A stretch of DNA of 64,000 nucleotides from Fibrobacter sp. (GTDB taxonomy: Bacteria > Fibrobacterota > Fibrobacteria > Fibrobacterales > Fibrobacteraceae). Made by a program: the position numbers and the translations under genes. The notes under the pieces are model-generated. The model ran no database searches, was not told the DNA's origin, and worked only from the letters and a program-made list of their open reading frames with translations. Where the stretch lies: positions 1 through 64,000 of the forward strand of contig JAFXRC010000052.1 in the NCBI GenBank assembly GCA_017526585.1. The letters are read 5' to 3'. Positions within the stretch are counted from its first letter, which is position 1; each line of letters begins with the position of its first letter. Positions 17,893 to 26,312 of the stretch are shown in pieces.

Positions 17893-19623
17893 TTAGATCT
17901 TCTTGAGCACCAGCAGGTGACCGGGAGCCTTGGCGGGGTCGAGGCGTACAAAGTTCTTGTTGCCGCGCCATACAAAGCTTTCGTCGGTAATCAGGTCCTT
18001 CAAGAAGAAGAAGGAATCGTCGTTCAGCCCGAGCTTTCTCATGTCGAGTTCCACCATGCCTTCCTGGGCGTTGTCCATGTCCATGTTGCATACGCAGAGG
18101 ATCACGTCTTCGCCGGACTTCTTGGAGTAAACCATCAGCTGGTCGTTCGCGCAGTAGTGGAAGTCGAGGTTGTCGTATTCCTGCAAGGCGACATGTTCCT
18201 GACGGGCGGTGTTCACGCGGCGCACGAAGTCCTGAATTCCGGGGCCAGTCCAGTTGTGAACCTTGTACTGGTACTTTTCGCTGTCCTGCAATTCTTCCTT
18301 GATGGGGCTTGGAATGTTTTCGCAGAGCTCGTAGCCGTTGTACATGCCGGTAAGGCTAGAAAGCGTACCGGCGAGGAAGTAACGCTGCTTGAACGCGTTC
18401 GGTCCCTTGTAGGCGAGGTACTTCGGGAAAATGTCCGGAGTCGTCGGGAAGAAGATTCCGCGCATGTATTCCTTGGCGTCGGACTGCGTGAGTTCCTTGA
18501 GGTACTGTTCGAATTCCCACTTGGCGCTACGCCAGGCGAAATAGGTGTAGCTCATGTCGAAACCCGACTTGGCGAGGCGATGCATCATCTTCGGACGGGT
18601 GAACGCTTCGGCGAGGAACACGAGTTCCGGACGCTTTTCCTTGACGTCGGCGATGAGCCATTCCCAGAACGGGAAGGGCTTGGTGTGGGGGTTGTCGATA
18701 CGGAAAATTTCGATGCCCTTGTCTGCCCAGAACAAGATAATGTTTTCGATTTCTTTCCACAAGGCCTTGTAGTTCTTGTTGTAGTAGTCGAAGGGATAAA
18801 TGTCTTCGTACTTCTTGGGCGGGTTTTCGGCGAACTTGATGCTGCCATCCGCTTCGTGATAGAACCATTCCGGGTGCGACTTCACGTACGGGTGGTCGGG
18901 GCTGCAGTTGAGTGCGATATCGAGAGCGAGGCGGAGTCCCTTCTTGCGGGCTGCCTTTGCAAAGTGTTCGAAATCCTTCATGGAGCCAAGTTCGGGGTCC
19001 ACATCGTAGTGGCCACCGTTCTTGTTACCTACGGCGTACGGGCATCCCGGTTCGAGAGGCTTGCCCTTCTTGTCGACCTTGGCGTGAAGCGCGTTATTTG
19101 CGCCCTTGCGGTTGGTAACTCCGATCGGATGAATCGGCACCAGGTAAACGGTATCGAAGCCGAGGTTTGCGATGTAGTCGAGCTGCTTTTCGCAATCCTT
19201 CCAGGTGGCGCTCTTGGTGGGGTCGGTGCCCTGGCTCTTCGGCCACATTTCGTACCAAGTACCGATGCGGGCGTAGGACGGGTCCACGCGGAGCTTCATC
19301 ACGGGGCTTTCGGTCGGTTCGTCCTTGGGCTCCACGGTCCAGGCGCAAATTTTGTATTCGTAGTAGCCGATGTTGTTGACCGTGAAGGAGCCTTCCCACT
19401 GGTCGTTATCGACAAAGTGCATGGGAGCCTTTTCCCATTTCTTCTTGGAATCGTGGCGGTAGAAAATCGCCGCGTCATACTTTTCGTGGCTGTGGCGGAA
19501 AATGTCTGCGGTGAGCGTGACGGTGTCACCCGGTTCACGCTTGAGCATAAAACGCCCACCTTCGATCTGGGGGCGAATGTTTTCGATGACGAGATTGTCT
19601 TTGCGGGTAGGAATAGTAGCCAT
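17893..19623 (-). CDS. glgE: Alpha-1,4-glucan:maltose-1-phosphate maltosyltransferase (GH13_3)
   Basis: GlgE extends alpha-glucan chains with maltose from maltose-1-phosphate. The N-terminal region (about 1-115) matches the all-beta domain of GlgE, and the core carries YEMWPKSQG, VYLVPIHPIG and the GlgE-specific FRIDNPHTKPFPFWEWLI. The predicted nucleophile is D310 and acid/base E339 (LAEAFTRPKMM); their spacing of 29 residues equals that in Streptomyces GlgE. At 576 residues it is shorter than actinobacterial forms (about 660-700). The maltokinase that would supply its substrate is encoded 25 kb away (45092-46321). The gene appears to stand alone, with a TAAATTTT box 7 nt upstream of the ATG. 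Confidence 0.93.
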   Translation of the reverse strand: MATIPTRKDNLVIENIRPQIEGGRFMLKREPGDTVTLTADIFRHSHEKYDAAIFYRHDSKKKWEKAPMHFVDNDQWEGSFTVNNIGYYEYKICAWTVEPKDEPTESPVMKLRVDPSYARIGTWYEMWPKSQGTDPTKSATWKDCEKQLDYIANLGFDTVYLVPIHPIGVTNRKGANNALHAKVDKKGKPLEPGCPYAVGNKNGGHYDVDPELGSMKDFEHFAKAARKKGLRLALDIALNCSPDHPYVKSHPEWFYHEADGSIKFAENPPKKYEDIYPFDYYNKNYKALWKEIENIILFWADKGIEIFRIDNPHTKPFPFWEWLIADVKEKRPELVFLAEAFTRPKMMHRLAKSGFDMSYTYFAWRSAKWEFEQYLKELTQSDAKEYMRGIFFPTTPDIFPKYLAYKGPNAFKQRYFLAGTLSSLTGMYNGYELCENIPSPIKEELQDSEKYQYKVHNWTGPGIQDFVRRVNTARQEHVALQEYDNLDFHYCANDQLMVYSKKSGEDVILCVCNMDMDNAQEGMVELDMRKLGLNDDSFFFLKDLITDESFVWRGNKNFVRLDPAKAPGHLLVLKKI

Positions 19624-19640
19624 AGTAACTAAAATTTAGC

Positions 19641-19668
19641 AAAAAAGGCCCGCCGTGGCGAGCCTTAA
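19641..19668 (-). terminator. Terminator of the lipoprotein/TIGR02147 operon
   Basis: On the minus strand AAGGCTCGCC-AC-GGCGGGCCTT (one mismatch) is followed by TTTTTT. Confidence 0.8.
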
Positions 19669-19683
19669 AAAATGATTTGCTTT

Positions 19684-21072
19684 TTACTCAAGTCGAAGAA
19701 CCTGCACTTCCTTGATCCAGAACTGGCGTTCCTTTCCACCGAGGTTCAGTTCGAAGCGGGCGAAGGGATCGCTTGCAACGGGGACGAATTCGATTTCGAC
19801 GGAGTGTCCTGTTGTCTGTACATTGACGTGCTTCTGGAAGCCGATGGTCTTGTAGGTGGAGTAGGAACCGATGCGCACCGTGATGGAATCCTCGATGTCG
19901 GACCAGATGGTGAATATGCACTTGTAGCGGATGCCCTCGATGAGCGCGACGTTTTCTTGGATGAGCTGCACGCTGTAGGAGTGGGTGCCACCTTCAGTGA
20001 CGTTCACGTTCATGATGCGAGCCTTGCCGTTCTCATCGATGACGGAAGTATCAGCCTGACCGCCAAACTGGTTCATTAGAATCCAGTCGGTGGTGAACGG
20101 AGACCGGAAGTTCCCGTTGATAATGGTGTTCTCACCCTTCTTGGCGGCAATGCCGTTCCAGATATCCAGGACATATTCGGAGAGCTCTGAGCCGTCGGCG
20201 GTCGTGTAGTCATAGCGCAACGACTGGAAGCTTGCCACGAACTGCTTGTTGAGTTCTTGCCACAGTTCCGAGTTGTTTACGGAGTCGATGTGGGCAACGC
20301 CATCTTCGCCGATTTCTACGCCGGAGAAGTCGATGCCGTTTGTGAACAGTTTCACCCTGAAGACGACGGAGAGGTTCCCCTTGCCACCCGCGGTATCAAT
20401 CTGCGAGTAGTGGTAGCGGAGCATGAACGTCTGGAAGTTCGAGAGGCTGTAAACGAAGGGAACGTACTTCGAACCGATTTTCGCGCGACCGAATATAGCC
20501 GAGGTTTCGTCGGGGCGGAAGCTTACGCCCATTTCCTTGAGATAGCCTTCTTCTTGCAGGTCGATGTCCTTGAACGGGTCTTCGATGGAGGAACCTTCGG
20601 TGAACGAAATTTCGAGTTCTTCTTCGGTGCCGTTTTCGTAGGGCCACAACTGGAGCCCGATGATCGGATCGACTGAAACAGTGGTGTAGTAACTGGAGAA
20701 CGAACGCACCTGCGTGAGCATTAGCGAGAAGGAATCCAGCAGTACCGGTTCTTCCTGTGCAGCCTTCTTGGCGAACACCATGGAGCTTGCATCAGAATAG
20801 TCAATAGAAAATGCTGCGACTAGCGGAAGGGCTGGCTGCTTCTTTGTGGCAGTGTCCTTGACGGTAGTATCCTTGATAGTGGTATCCTTGACCGAGGTGT
20901 CCTTGACGGTCGTATCATTTACTGTGGTATCTGCGTCGGCGAGTTCAGGATTGCCGATTTCGATACCGGCCACGGACTTGTCGTTGGAGCATGCGACAAA
21001 AGATACGGTTAAAGACAAAACCGTAATGGCGTAAGCGGCAATCGTGGCTATGGGCAAAAAGAATTTCATCAC
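19684..21072 (-). CDS. Lipoprotein with carbohydrate-binding-like C-terminal domain
   Basis: The 462-residue protein has an N-terminal hydrophobic signal ending in a lipobox-like VSFVAC, so it is probably lipid-anchored. Residues about 47-80 form a tandem repeat of TVKDT/TIKDT units, a likely spacer. The middle region (about 85-310) is unassigned. The C-terminal part begins at about 318 with GENTIINGNFRSPFTTDW and has a jelly-roll-like beta-rich sequence resembling CBM4/9-type modules. In this phylum similar proteins are found next to TIGR02147 regulators. Its start codon overlaps the stop of the upstream TIGR02147 gene (shared ATGA), so the two are translationally coupled. Function in polysaccharide binding is inference. 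Confidence 0.75.
   Translation of the reverse strand: MMKFFLPIATIAAYAITVLSLTVSFVACSNDKSVAGIEIGNPELADADTTVNDTTVKDTSVKDTTIKDTTVKDTATKKQPALPLVAAFSIDYSDASSMVFAKKAAQEEPVLLDSFSLMLTQVRSFSSYYTTVSVDPIIGLQLWPYENGTEEELEISFTEGSSIEDPFKDIDLQEEGYLKEMGVSFRPDETSAIFGRAKIGSKYVPFVYSLSNFQTFMLRYHYSQIDTAGGKGNLSVVFRVKLFTNGIDFSGVEIGEDGVAHIDSVNNSELWQELNKQFVASFQSLRYDYTTADGSELSEYVLDIWNGIAAKKGENTIINGNFRSPFTTDWILMNQFGGQADTSVIDENGKARIMNVNVTEGGTHSYSVQLIQENVALIEGIRYKCIFTIWSDIEDSITVRIGSYSTYKTIGFQKHVNVQTTGHSVEIEFVPVASDPFARFELNLGGKERQFWIKEVQVLRLE
20849..20935 (-). repeat. In-frame 15-bp tandem repeat in the lipoprotein gene
   Basis: About five imperfect 15-bp units encode [T/S]-[V/I]-K/N-D-T pentapeptides of the spacer behind the lipid anchor. 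Confidence 0.8.
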
Positions 21073-21917
21073 ACTCCTCGGGTCAAAGGGAAGAGCTGGA
21101 TGTTGACCTGGACAACATCTTCCGCTTCTCCTGCTTTAGCAGAGAAATCTAGTAGTTCTTTTCGCATTAGTTGGATGTGTTTTTTCAAATTGGGGAAATC
21201 TGAGCGCTTAATTCCAAAGGTAAGCGCCGAAATGTCCCTTTCTTTCCCCGGAAGATCGCTGAGCATGGTCGCCGAGAGCTTGAGCATCTGGAAATGATAG
21301 AGTTTTACCATCATGTCCTGGACTTCGTCGTCGGTGGTGAGCAGCGGGTCGCGCTGGCGGTAACCGTTAGCGGTCTTGACCAGTAGTCCCAGTTCCATCA
21401 GCAGTTTCAGAGATTCTGTAACTTGGGCTGGGGTGACTAGTCCGCGGAGTTTCTTTGAGATTGCATCGGGGATGGGTCTGAAGTCCTTGAGCCCTACCAT
21501 CTCAAGGATTACAGAATGGTGCCATTCCTGGAAGATACGGAACTGAGCCTTGTCCATCTTGTGCAGCTTCGAACGGGGGCTTGCCTTGATGAGCTGGGCG
21601 TAGTAAATCTGCTTGTCAGCGTCGGTTTGTGCCTGGTTGAAGAATACGAGACTTTCGAAATAGGCTGCGCGCTGGTTTTCGAGCCCGAGTCCGTGAATTA
21701 ACTTGGTAACGGTATTCTTGGTGATGTTTCGCTTGCCGTCTATGGCGAGCTTCAAATGGGCATGGCTCGAAAGCCCTGCCTTTTCGGCAAAAAACCGCAA
21801 ACTGAAGGCGCTCGACGTCTTCTTTTTATATTCGTAGTAATCGCGCAGGAAAACCCTGTAGTTCGTGTACTGCAGGATATCTGGTTCTACGAGTTTCTGA
21901 TTTTCTCCATTTTCCAT
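21069..21917 (-). CDS. TIGR02147 family protein (putative transcriptional regulator)
   Basis: The 282-residue protein matches the Fibrobacter-type TIGR02147 family. The N-terminal block DILQYTNYRVFLRDYYEYKK is followed by FSLRFFAEKAGLSSHAHLKL and ITKNTVTKLIHGLGL, a helix-turn-helix-like segment. The C-terminal half (about 120-275) has the DUF4423-like arrangement including EWHHSVILEM and a second winged-helix-like part (TPAQVTESLKLLMELGLL). Members occur as paralogues adjacent to lipoprotein genes, as here, where the downstream lipoprotein overlaps by 4 nt. DNA binding is suggested by the fold pattern only. A TATCTTTT box lies 5 nt upstream of the ATG and a TTTG lies 21 nt before that box. 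Confidence 0.88.
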   Translation of the reverse strand: MENGENQKLVEPDILQYTNYRVFLRDYYEYKKKTSSAFSLRFFAEKAGLSSHAHLKLAIDGKRNITKNTVTKLIHGLGLENQRAAYFESLVFFNQAQTDADKQIYYAQLIKASPRSKLHKMDKAQFRIFQEWHHSVILEMVGLKDFRPIPDAISKKLRGLVTPAQVTESLKLLMELGLLVKTANGYRQRDPLLTTDDEVQDMMVKLYHFQMLKLSATMLSDLPGKERDISALTFGIKRSDFPNLKKHIQLMRKELLDFSAKAGEAEDVVQVNIQLFPLTRGV

Positions 21918-21989
21918 ACCTTAAAAGATAGAAGAGTTTTTTGCCAAAAAACAAATATTTTTTGTGTTTCTCGTTTACCCGAGTAACCA

Positions 21990-22592
21990 TTAGTAAACAT
22001 CGCGGGCGAGTAGCGAAAAACGCCTGTGGTCCACGAATTTGCCGTTAATCAGCTCAAAATCGCGGTTTATGCCCTCTTCCATAAAGCCGCAACGCATGGC
22101 GACGGCGGCACTTTTCCCGTTGTGTACGGATACAAGCAGTTCCAACCGGTTTAACTTTAGCGTTTCAAAGGCGAATTTTGTGATGAGCTTGACCGATTCG
22201 GTCATGAGCCCCTGTCCGGTAAAAGGCTTGCAAAGCCAGTAGCTGAGCGTTGCGGAGTGGTTCCGGATGTTGATTTCCATCATGATGGAACCGGCGAAAA
22301 TCCCTTCAGGCTTGTCGGGGGAGTTTTTGAAGATGAGCCAGCAGCCGCCTTGCCCGAAGCGTTCGTTTAGCACCCAGGAACGGATTCGTTTTTCGAGGTC
22401 GAAAACATCGGTTTCCTGAATCCAGGGAAGGTGCTCTTTCAGAAAATCGCGCGAACCTTCGATGGCGCTGAAGATGCTTTCTGCCGAGCCGGGACCGGTG
22501 GAGGTTTCACGGATGCCCTTGAGGGTGACACGCTCTCCCTTTAGTGTCGCCGTCTCGAATACCTCGGTGAAAAAATCTTCGTAGTTCTCCAT
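21990..22592 (-). CDS. GNAT family N-acetyltransferase (RimJ/RimL-like)
   Basis: The 200-residue protein has the RimJ/RimL arrangement: VTLKGIRETS at the N-terminus, a middle strand block (GIFAGSIMMEINIRNHSATLSYWL), and the acetyl-CoA site KPFTGQGLMTESVKLI near residue 125, a Q/R-x-x-G-x-G/A type loop in relaxed form. It continues with LNRLELLVSVHNGKSAAVAMRCGF, the typical C-terminal helix and strand. Such enzymes acetylate ribosomal-protein N-termini or small molecules; the substrate cannot be told. TATCTTAG lies 6 nt upstream of the ATG. Confidence 0.85.
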   Translation of the reverse strand: MENYEDFFTEVFETATLKGERVTLKGIRETSTGPGSAESIFSAIEGSRDFLKEHLPWIQETDVFDLEKRIRSWVLNERFGQGGCWLIFKNSPDKPEGIFAGSIMMEINIRNHSATLSYWLCKPFTGQGLMTESVKLITKFAFETLKLNRLELLVSVHNGKSAAVAMRCGFMEEGINRDFELINGKFVDHRRFSLLARDVY

Positions 22593-22636
22593 GTGATGCT
22601 AAGATAGAAAAGACAATTTGCTGTTTGAGTGAACGC

Positions 22637-22668
22637 AAAAACGAAAACCCGCTGATTGCTCAGCGGGT
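22637..22668 (-). terminator. Terminator of tRNA-Leu
   Basis: On the minus strand GACCCGCTGA-GCAA-TCAGCGGGTT is followed by TTCGTTTTTG. Confidence 0.8.
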
Positions 22669-22674
22669 CTTCAG

Positions 22675-22758
22675 TGCGGATGAAAGGACTTGAACCTTCA
22701 TGCCCTTGCAGGCACTAGAACCTGAATCTAGCGTGTCTACCAGTTCCACCACATCCGC
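22675..22758 (-). tRNA. tRNA-Leu (CAG)
   Basis: An 84-nt class II tRNA. The acceptor GCGGATG pairs with CATCCGC, and a long variable arm (TGCCTGCAAGGGCA) is present. The anticodon loop TTCAGGT carries CAG, the T-loop is TTCAAGT, and the discriminator is A. CCA is not encoded. Confidence 0.95.
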
Positions 22759-22771
22759 GTGGGGTAAGCCA

Positions 22772-22800
22772 AATTTTGAAAATTTTAGCCTTTTTGTCAA
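22772..22800 (-). promoter_or_regulatory. Promoter of tRNA-Leu
   Basis: On the minus strand a consensus TTGACA (22795-22800) is followed 17 nt later by AAAATT (22772-22777), a weak -10. The predicted start is a few bases before the tRNA. Confidence 0.55.
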
Positions 22801-22803
22801 GGG

Positions 22804-23547
22804 TTATTTAGAAAAAAACTCCAAAATCCACTCTTTACGCTTGTTTTGCCAGTAACTCCAGTCGTGTTCTCCTTGCGGGTCGAACTTGAGGTCGCAGGGT
22901 GTGCCTACATTTTGGCAGAATTCCTGAATCCAGGGTAAGGTGGCGTCGGCGGGATAGAGGCGGTCTGCGCCGCCTTGGATAAACCTCCAACGACCGCTTC
23001 TGAGGGGCACCTGTGCTGCGACTTGTGCTGCCGGTCCAAGGGATGCTCCGTAGGAACTCATCAGCACCCTAGTCTGGACTTTGCGCTTGCCCCAAAGCGA
23101 ATAGGCGATAACGCCGAGCGAACCGTCTGAAATTCCAACGAGCGAGACCTCGTCGATTTTCTTGCCGCTTCTTTTGGCGAGCGAGTCGAGTGCGTTGTCG
23201 ACGCTTTGTATGGTGGATTCATCGACCCAGTGGTTCTGCTTGCAGGCTGAAGCGCTAACGATGGTGTACTTGGGGAGTAGCTTGGCGAGGTCGCTTCCGG
23301 CGACGAGCCCTTTCTGGCAGTTTCCGCTTGTCATGCCACCGTGGAACCAGAGAATGGTGCCCGCCGTGGACTTGTTGTTGGGAAGTCTCCAAACCCCGAC
23401 GGGGACATCAGTGGATTTAGCTCCAGCAGAAACTAGAATGGGACCGTTGAGAGGCTTTCCCCATCTTTTTACATATAAAGTGTCGCTCGGAGCGTCGGCA
23501 AGGCAGAAGACTGCCGACAGGAGTGTTGCTAGGAAAAAAAGAATCAT
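22804..23547 (-). CDS. Secreted alpha/beta hydrolase (esterase-like)
   Basis: A signal peptide (LFFLATLLSAVFCLADA) precedes an alpha/beta-hydrolase fold of about 225 residues. The oxyanion strand reads TILWFHGGMTSGN (about 64-76). The likely triad is S140 in GISDGS, D195 in GGADRLYP and H228 in GEHDWSYW, in the correct order. The nucleophile elbow GISDGS ends in Gly-Ser rather than the plain GxSxG. It probably acts in the periplasm or outside the cell on an ester; the substrate is unknown. It is the last gene of a three-gene minus-strand cluster, and its ATG immediately follows the upstream stop codon. Confidence 0.82.
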   Translation of the reverse strand: MILFFLATLLSAVFCLADAPSDTLYVKRWGKPLNGPILVSAGAKSTDVPVGVWRLPNNKSTAGTILWFHGGMTSGNCQKGLVAGSDLAKLLPKYTIVSASACKQNHWVDESTIQSVDNALDSLAKRSGKKIDEVSLVGISDGSLGVIAYSLWGKRKVQTRVLMSSYGASLGPAAQVAAQVPLRSGRWRFIQGGADRLYPADATLPWIQEFCQNVGTPCDLKFDPQGEHDWSYWQNKRKEWILEFFSK

Positions 23548-24066
23548 CTACCGTCTCTTTTTCACGATCCACAGGATGAATAGGACCAGCGATGCAAGCA
23601 TCATGGCTAGCACGATGGAACATCCGATGAATCCGTAATAGACCTGGTAGTCCATGACAAGCGTTTCGAAATCCAGCTCGCCGTCGGTCGAGGCGATGCT
23701 ATGGACGATGAATGTCTTTTCGTCGATGCGGGATGCCGAGACTTCCAGCGGAACGTCGCCTGCGTTTACAGCGGCAAAGCTGTACCAGTCCGACATGTCG
23801 TCGAGCATTTCCTTGGAGGCGTACAGGACAAAGTTGATCTGGTCATCCCCGTTAATCTGAAACAGAGTCTTGTCGAAAAACGGAATATTGCTTCCGCCGA
23901 AGACGCTTGGAATCGCCGCATGCGAAACGGTGCCGTAGAACAGATGCTCTTCTTGGAGAAGTCCCTTGAGGGCGGGCATTATATAGGACAATAGCCACGC
24001 GGCAAGGAACATCAGCAGCAGCGAAAAGTTCAGCAGGGCAGGTTTTCGGGAAGTAAAAAATCGCAT
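23548..24066 (-). CDS. Hypothetical membrane protein, two helices with a large periplasmic loop
   Basis: This 172-residue protein is not one I recognise. Its N-terminal helix (LLNFSLLLMFLAAWLLSYIM) and C-terminal helix (IGCSIVLAMMLASLVLFILWIV) flank about 105 hydrophilic residues, and the chain ends KKRR, which suggests both ends are cytoplasmic. It lies between another two-helix membrane protein (gap 7 nt) and the secreted hydrolase (no gap), so the three genes are probably co-transcribed. Confidence 0.65.
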   Translation of the reverse strand: MRFFTSRKPALLNFSLLLMFLAAWLLSYIMPALKGLLQEEHLFYGTVSHAAIPSVFGGSNIPFFDKTLFQINGDDQINFVLYASKEMLDDMSDWYSFAAVNAGDVPLEVSASRIDEKTFIVHSIASTDGELDFETLVMDYQVYYGFIGCSIVLAMMLASLVLFILWIVKKRR

Positions 24067-24073
24067 CGTTACT

Positions 24074-24877
24074 CTATTGCTTGGAACGGAAAATGAAGAA
24101 GAAGGTGGAAAGCATCAGAACGAGAGTCAAGAAGTAAAATGCCATAGGAATCTTGGACTTGAGAGACATTTCGTCCATGATTTTACCTTGGAAAAACTGG
24201 ATGAGGTCTTCGCTGTACATCACCGCCATTTCGTTGTTGAATCGGCTCCAGGCAAGAGTCAGTTCCTCGTTTTCCTGTAGAAGCGTAGCGATGGATTGCT
24301 GCAGCGTGTCTGGAATTGTTGCGATGATGCTATCTCCGAGGCTGGCCAGCCCGACCAGGTAGCCTGCGCGTGCCGAATCCAGTATGCTCTGAAGGGGAAT
24401 TTCTGCAGATGCATTAAGGGCTGCAACCTGCTGCTCTACGGATTGAAGCTTTGTAAGCCAAGTGCCTCTGCTCGTTGCGTAGCGCCGCATTCCGGAAACC
24501 TTGGCTAGAATTTCTCGTTCGAACCTCTCGACGGATTCGCGAGAAGGAACCTTGACTCCAAGTCCACGGATTTCGTCCATTTCCTTCGAGAACGAAACTG
24601 CTATTTCGCGAAGCGTCATCGTTTGCGCCTGCACGAACACGGTATCGATACCGAAACCGATTCGGACGCGTTCCATGCTGCGCATGGAGTAGGCTTCTTG
24701 CAGCTGGTAGTCCGACAGCGTCTTGATGTAGCGGGAATACATAATAAGCTGCGGCTTTTGGGAAAAGTAGAACAGGACGGTCAGCCCCACGGCAACCGCC
24801 AAAACGACCCACGCCCAGGGGGAACGGATCCTTGCGTTAAAGGTATCGGCAATCGATTTGTTCTTTAACTCTAGCAC
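24074..24877 (-). CDS. Hypothetical membrane protein with helical periplasmic domain
   Basis: The 267-residue protein has helices at residues about 20-40 (PWAWVVLAVAVGLTVLFYF) and 243-262 (MAFYFLTLVLMLSTFFFIF). Between them lie about 200 largely alpha-helical residues rich in Glu, Gln, Ser and Leu, with possible coiled-coil stretches. This sensor-like layout resembles a chemoreceptor periplasmic part, but no signalling domain follows. It heads the cluster with the 172-residue membrane protein and the hydrolase. Function is unknown. Confidence 0.65.
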   Translation of the reverse strand: MLELKNKSIADTFNARIRSPWAWVVLAVAVGLTVLFYFSQKPQLIMYSRYIKTLSDYQLQEAYSMRSMERVRIGFGIDTVFVQAQTMTLREIAVSFSKEMDEIRGLGVKVPSRESVERFEREILAKVSGMRRYATSRGTWLTKLQSVEQQVAALNASAEIPLQSILDSARAGYLVGLASLGDSIIATIPDTLQQSIATLLQENEELTLAWSRFNNEMAVMYSEDLIQFFQGKIMDEMSLKSKIPMAFYFLTLVLMLSTFFFIFRSKQ

Positions 24878-24912
24878 TTTTTAGAAATTAACTTTTTTAT
24901 ACTTTGATAGCT

Positions 24913-26271
24913 ATGAGAAATTTGATTTTTTCGATGTTTTTTGCAGAATGTCTGCTGATTTTGGGGTGTACGGTGGAAAGAGCCCAAGAAACCGTGCTCG
25001 CCGAACATGCGAATGGGGCTAAAAAGACATCGATTTGGGTGTACCCAGATGGCGAAATCCTGAAAAGGAACGAATGGTACACCGACGGCATCAAGGAATT
25101 GGAGATTCCGTACAAGGACGGCGTGCCGCATGGCGATTTCAAACGATGGACAGGCTTTGGCGATGTCGCGCTGTTGGGACACTACAAGAAAGGTCAGAAA
25201 GACGGCAAGTGGACCTCGCTCTATAGCGATAAGAAGGTTGAAGCCTACCGCTATTACGAGGAAGATCACCCTGTGGGCGACTGGGAAGGTTGGCACTATA
25301 ACCGAGAGCGAGCCTTCGAGGAGCATTACGATGACAAGGGCTTTGCCGTAGGCATTTGGAAAAAGTGGTTTGACAACGGGGTGTTGGAACAGGAAGGAAA
25401 CTGCCATGCCAAATGGGACCCGAAGCGTGAAATCGTTTCAGCATCGAATGAACAGGATAGCGTGATTTACTTGAAGCGCTTCTCCAAGGATTGTCATTTG
25501 CTCGAAGAGTGGACCTGTAAGGATGGTAAGCTGATTGGCCCGTTCGCTCTTTATTACGAAAGCTACGGTGAATCGCCTGATACGGCAAATTGCGGCACGG
25601 GTCGCGTGCGGGTGCGTGGCGAGCTTGGCAAGGGGGCGACGGGTAAGGACAGTGTACTCGTGGGTTCGGTCATGTATTACAGGGCGGATGGCACTCCCAT
25701 GAAACAGGAACATTGGAGAAACGACGGCAGGCGTGATTCCGTATGGCGTTGGTTTAATGAAAATGGAATCGTAGTTCGTGAATGTGACTTGCGCGTTTCT
25801 GGCGTGGTCTATGGAGCTTGCGAAGGAAACATGTCCAAGTTCTGTGCCGAGACTTCGTATGTGGGTGGAATTGGCGGAGTGCTCGATAGCAGCAACTTGG
25901 CGCAGAGTGTTAGTTTCGAACAAAGCATCGGAAAGTTCCCGGCGACGATTCGCTACTTTAAACCGGGGCGTTTGCTGCTTTACGAAGAATTCTGGAAAGA
26001 CGGCCAGATTGCGGAAAGCCGGAGCTTCTTCCCGGACAGCATGGGGGCGGGGCTCGCGAGCGAAACCTTCTGGAAAGACGGTAAGCGCAACGGAGTCATG
26101 CGCAACTGGTATAGAAGCGGCGTGCTGATGGATAGCCTTACTTATGTGAACGGTGAACGCGTGGGCGAACAGTTCAGCTACGACAGTACCGGTAAACTCA
26201 CGATACATAAAACAGAGGCCGGCAAGAACCGACCTGTGATTATGCATTTACTGGGTGAGCAGGCTCCCTGA
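24913..26271 (+). CDS. Lipoprotein with MORN-variant (YwqK-like) repeats
   Basis: The ATG at 24913 (452 residues) is preferred to the in-frame TTG at 24904. It gives a lipoprotein signal ending in LLILGC. The body carries many repeats of the 'DG...G.W..Y...G' type seen in YwqK/MORN-variant proteins: HGDFKRWTGFGDVALLGHY, KDGKWTSLYSDKK, VGDWEGWHYN, VGIWKKWFDNGVLEQEG, RRDSVWRWFNENG, RNGVMRNWYRSGVL. These beta-hairpin repeats commonly mediate protein or membrane contacts. A surface role is inference. The last residues (GEQAP) are encoded by a dispersed repeat at the stop codon. A TATACTTTG box precedes the ATG. Confidence 0.82.
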   Translation: MRNLIFSMFFAECLLILGCTVERAQETVLAEHANGAKKTSIWVYPDGEILKRNEWYTDGIKELEIPYKDGVPHGDFKRWTGFGDVALLGHYKKGQKDGKWTSLYSDKKVEAYRYYEEDHPVGDWEGWHYNRERAFEEHYDDKGFAVGIWKKWFDNGVLEQEGNCHAKWDPKREIVSASNEQDSVIYLKRFSKDCHLLEEWTCKDGKLIGPFALYYESYGESPDTANCGTGRVRVRGELGKGATGKDSVLVGSVMYYRADGTPMKQEHWRNDGRRDSVWRWFNENGIVVRECDLRVSGVVYGACEGNMSKFCAETSYVGGIGGVLDSSNLAQSVSFEQSIGKFPATIRYFKPGRLLLYEEFWKDGQIAESRSFFPDSMGAGLASETFWKDGKRNGVMRNWYRSGVLMDSLTYVNGERVGEQFSYDSTGKLTIHKTEAGKNRPVIMHLLGEQAP

Positions 26272-26312
26272 GCTCGGTTGGTGAGCCTGCCGAACCATGC
26301 CGAAGGGCTATC
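26262..26312. repeat. Dispersed repeat spanning two convergent stop codons
   Basis: The segment contains CCCTGAGC and GCCGAAGGGC arms (the common 'CCTGAGC...CGAAGGG' repeat type). It supplies the stop of the MORN lipoprotein (plus) and of the beta-helix lipoprotein (minus). Confidence 0.6.

Noticed and set aside
17854..19632. A 592-codon plus-strand frame opposite glgE
   Set aside because: GlgE catalytic motifs lie on the minus strand; the plus frame has no family signature.
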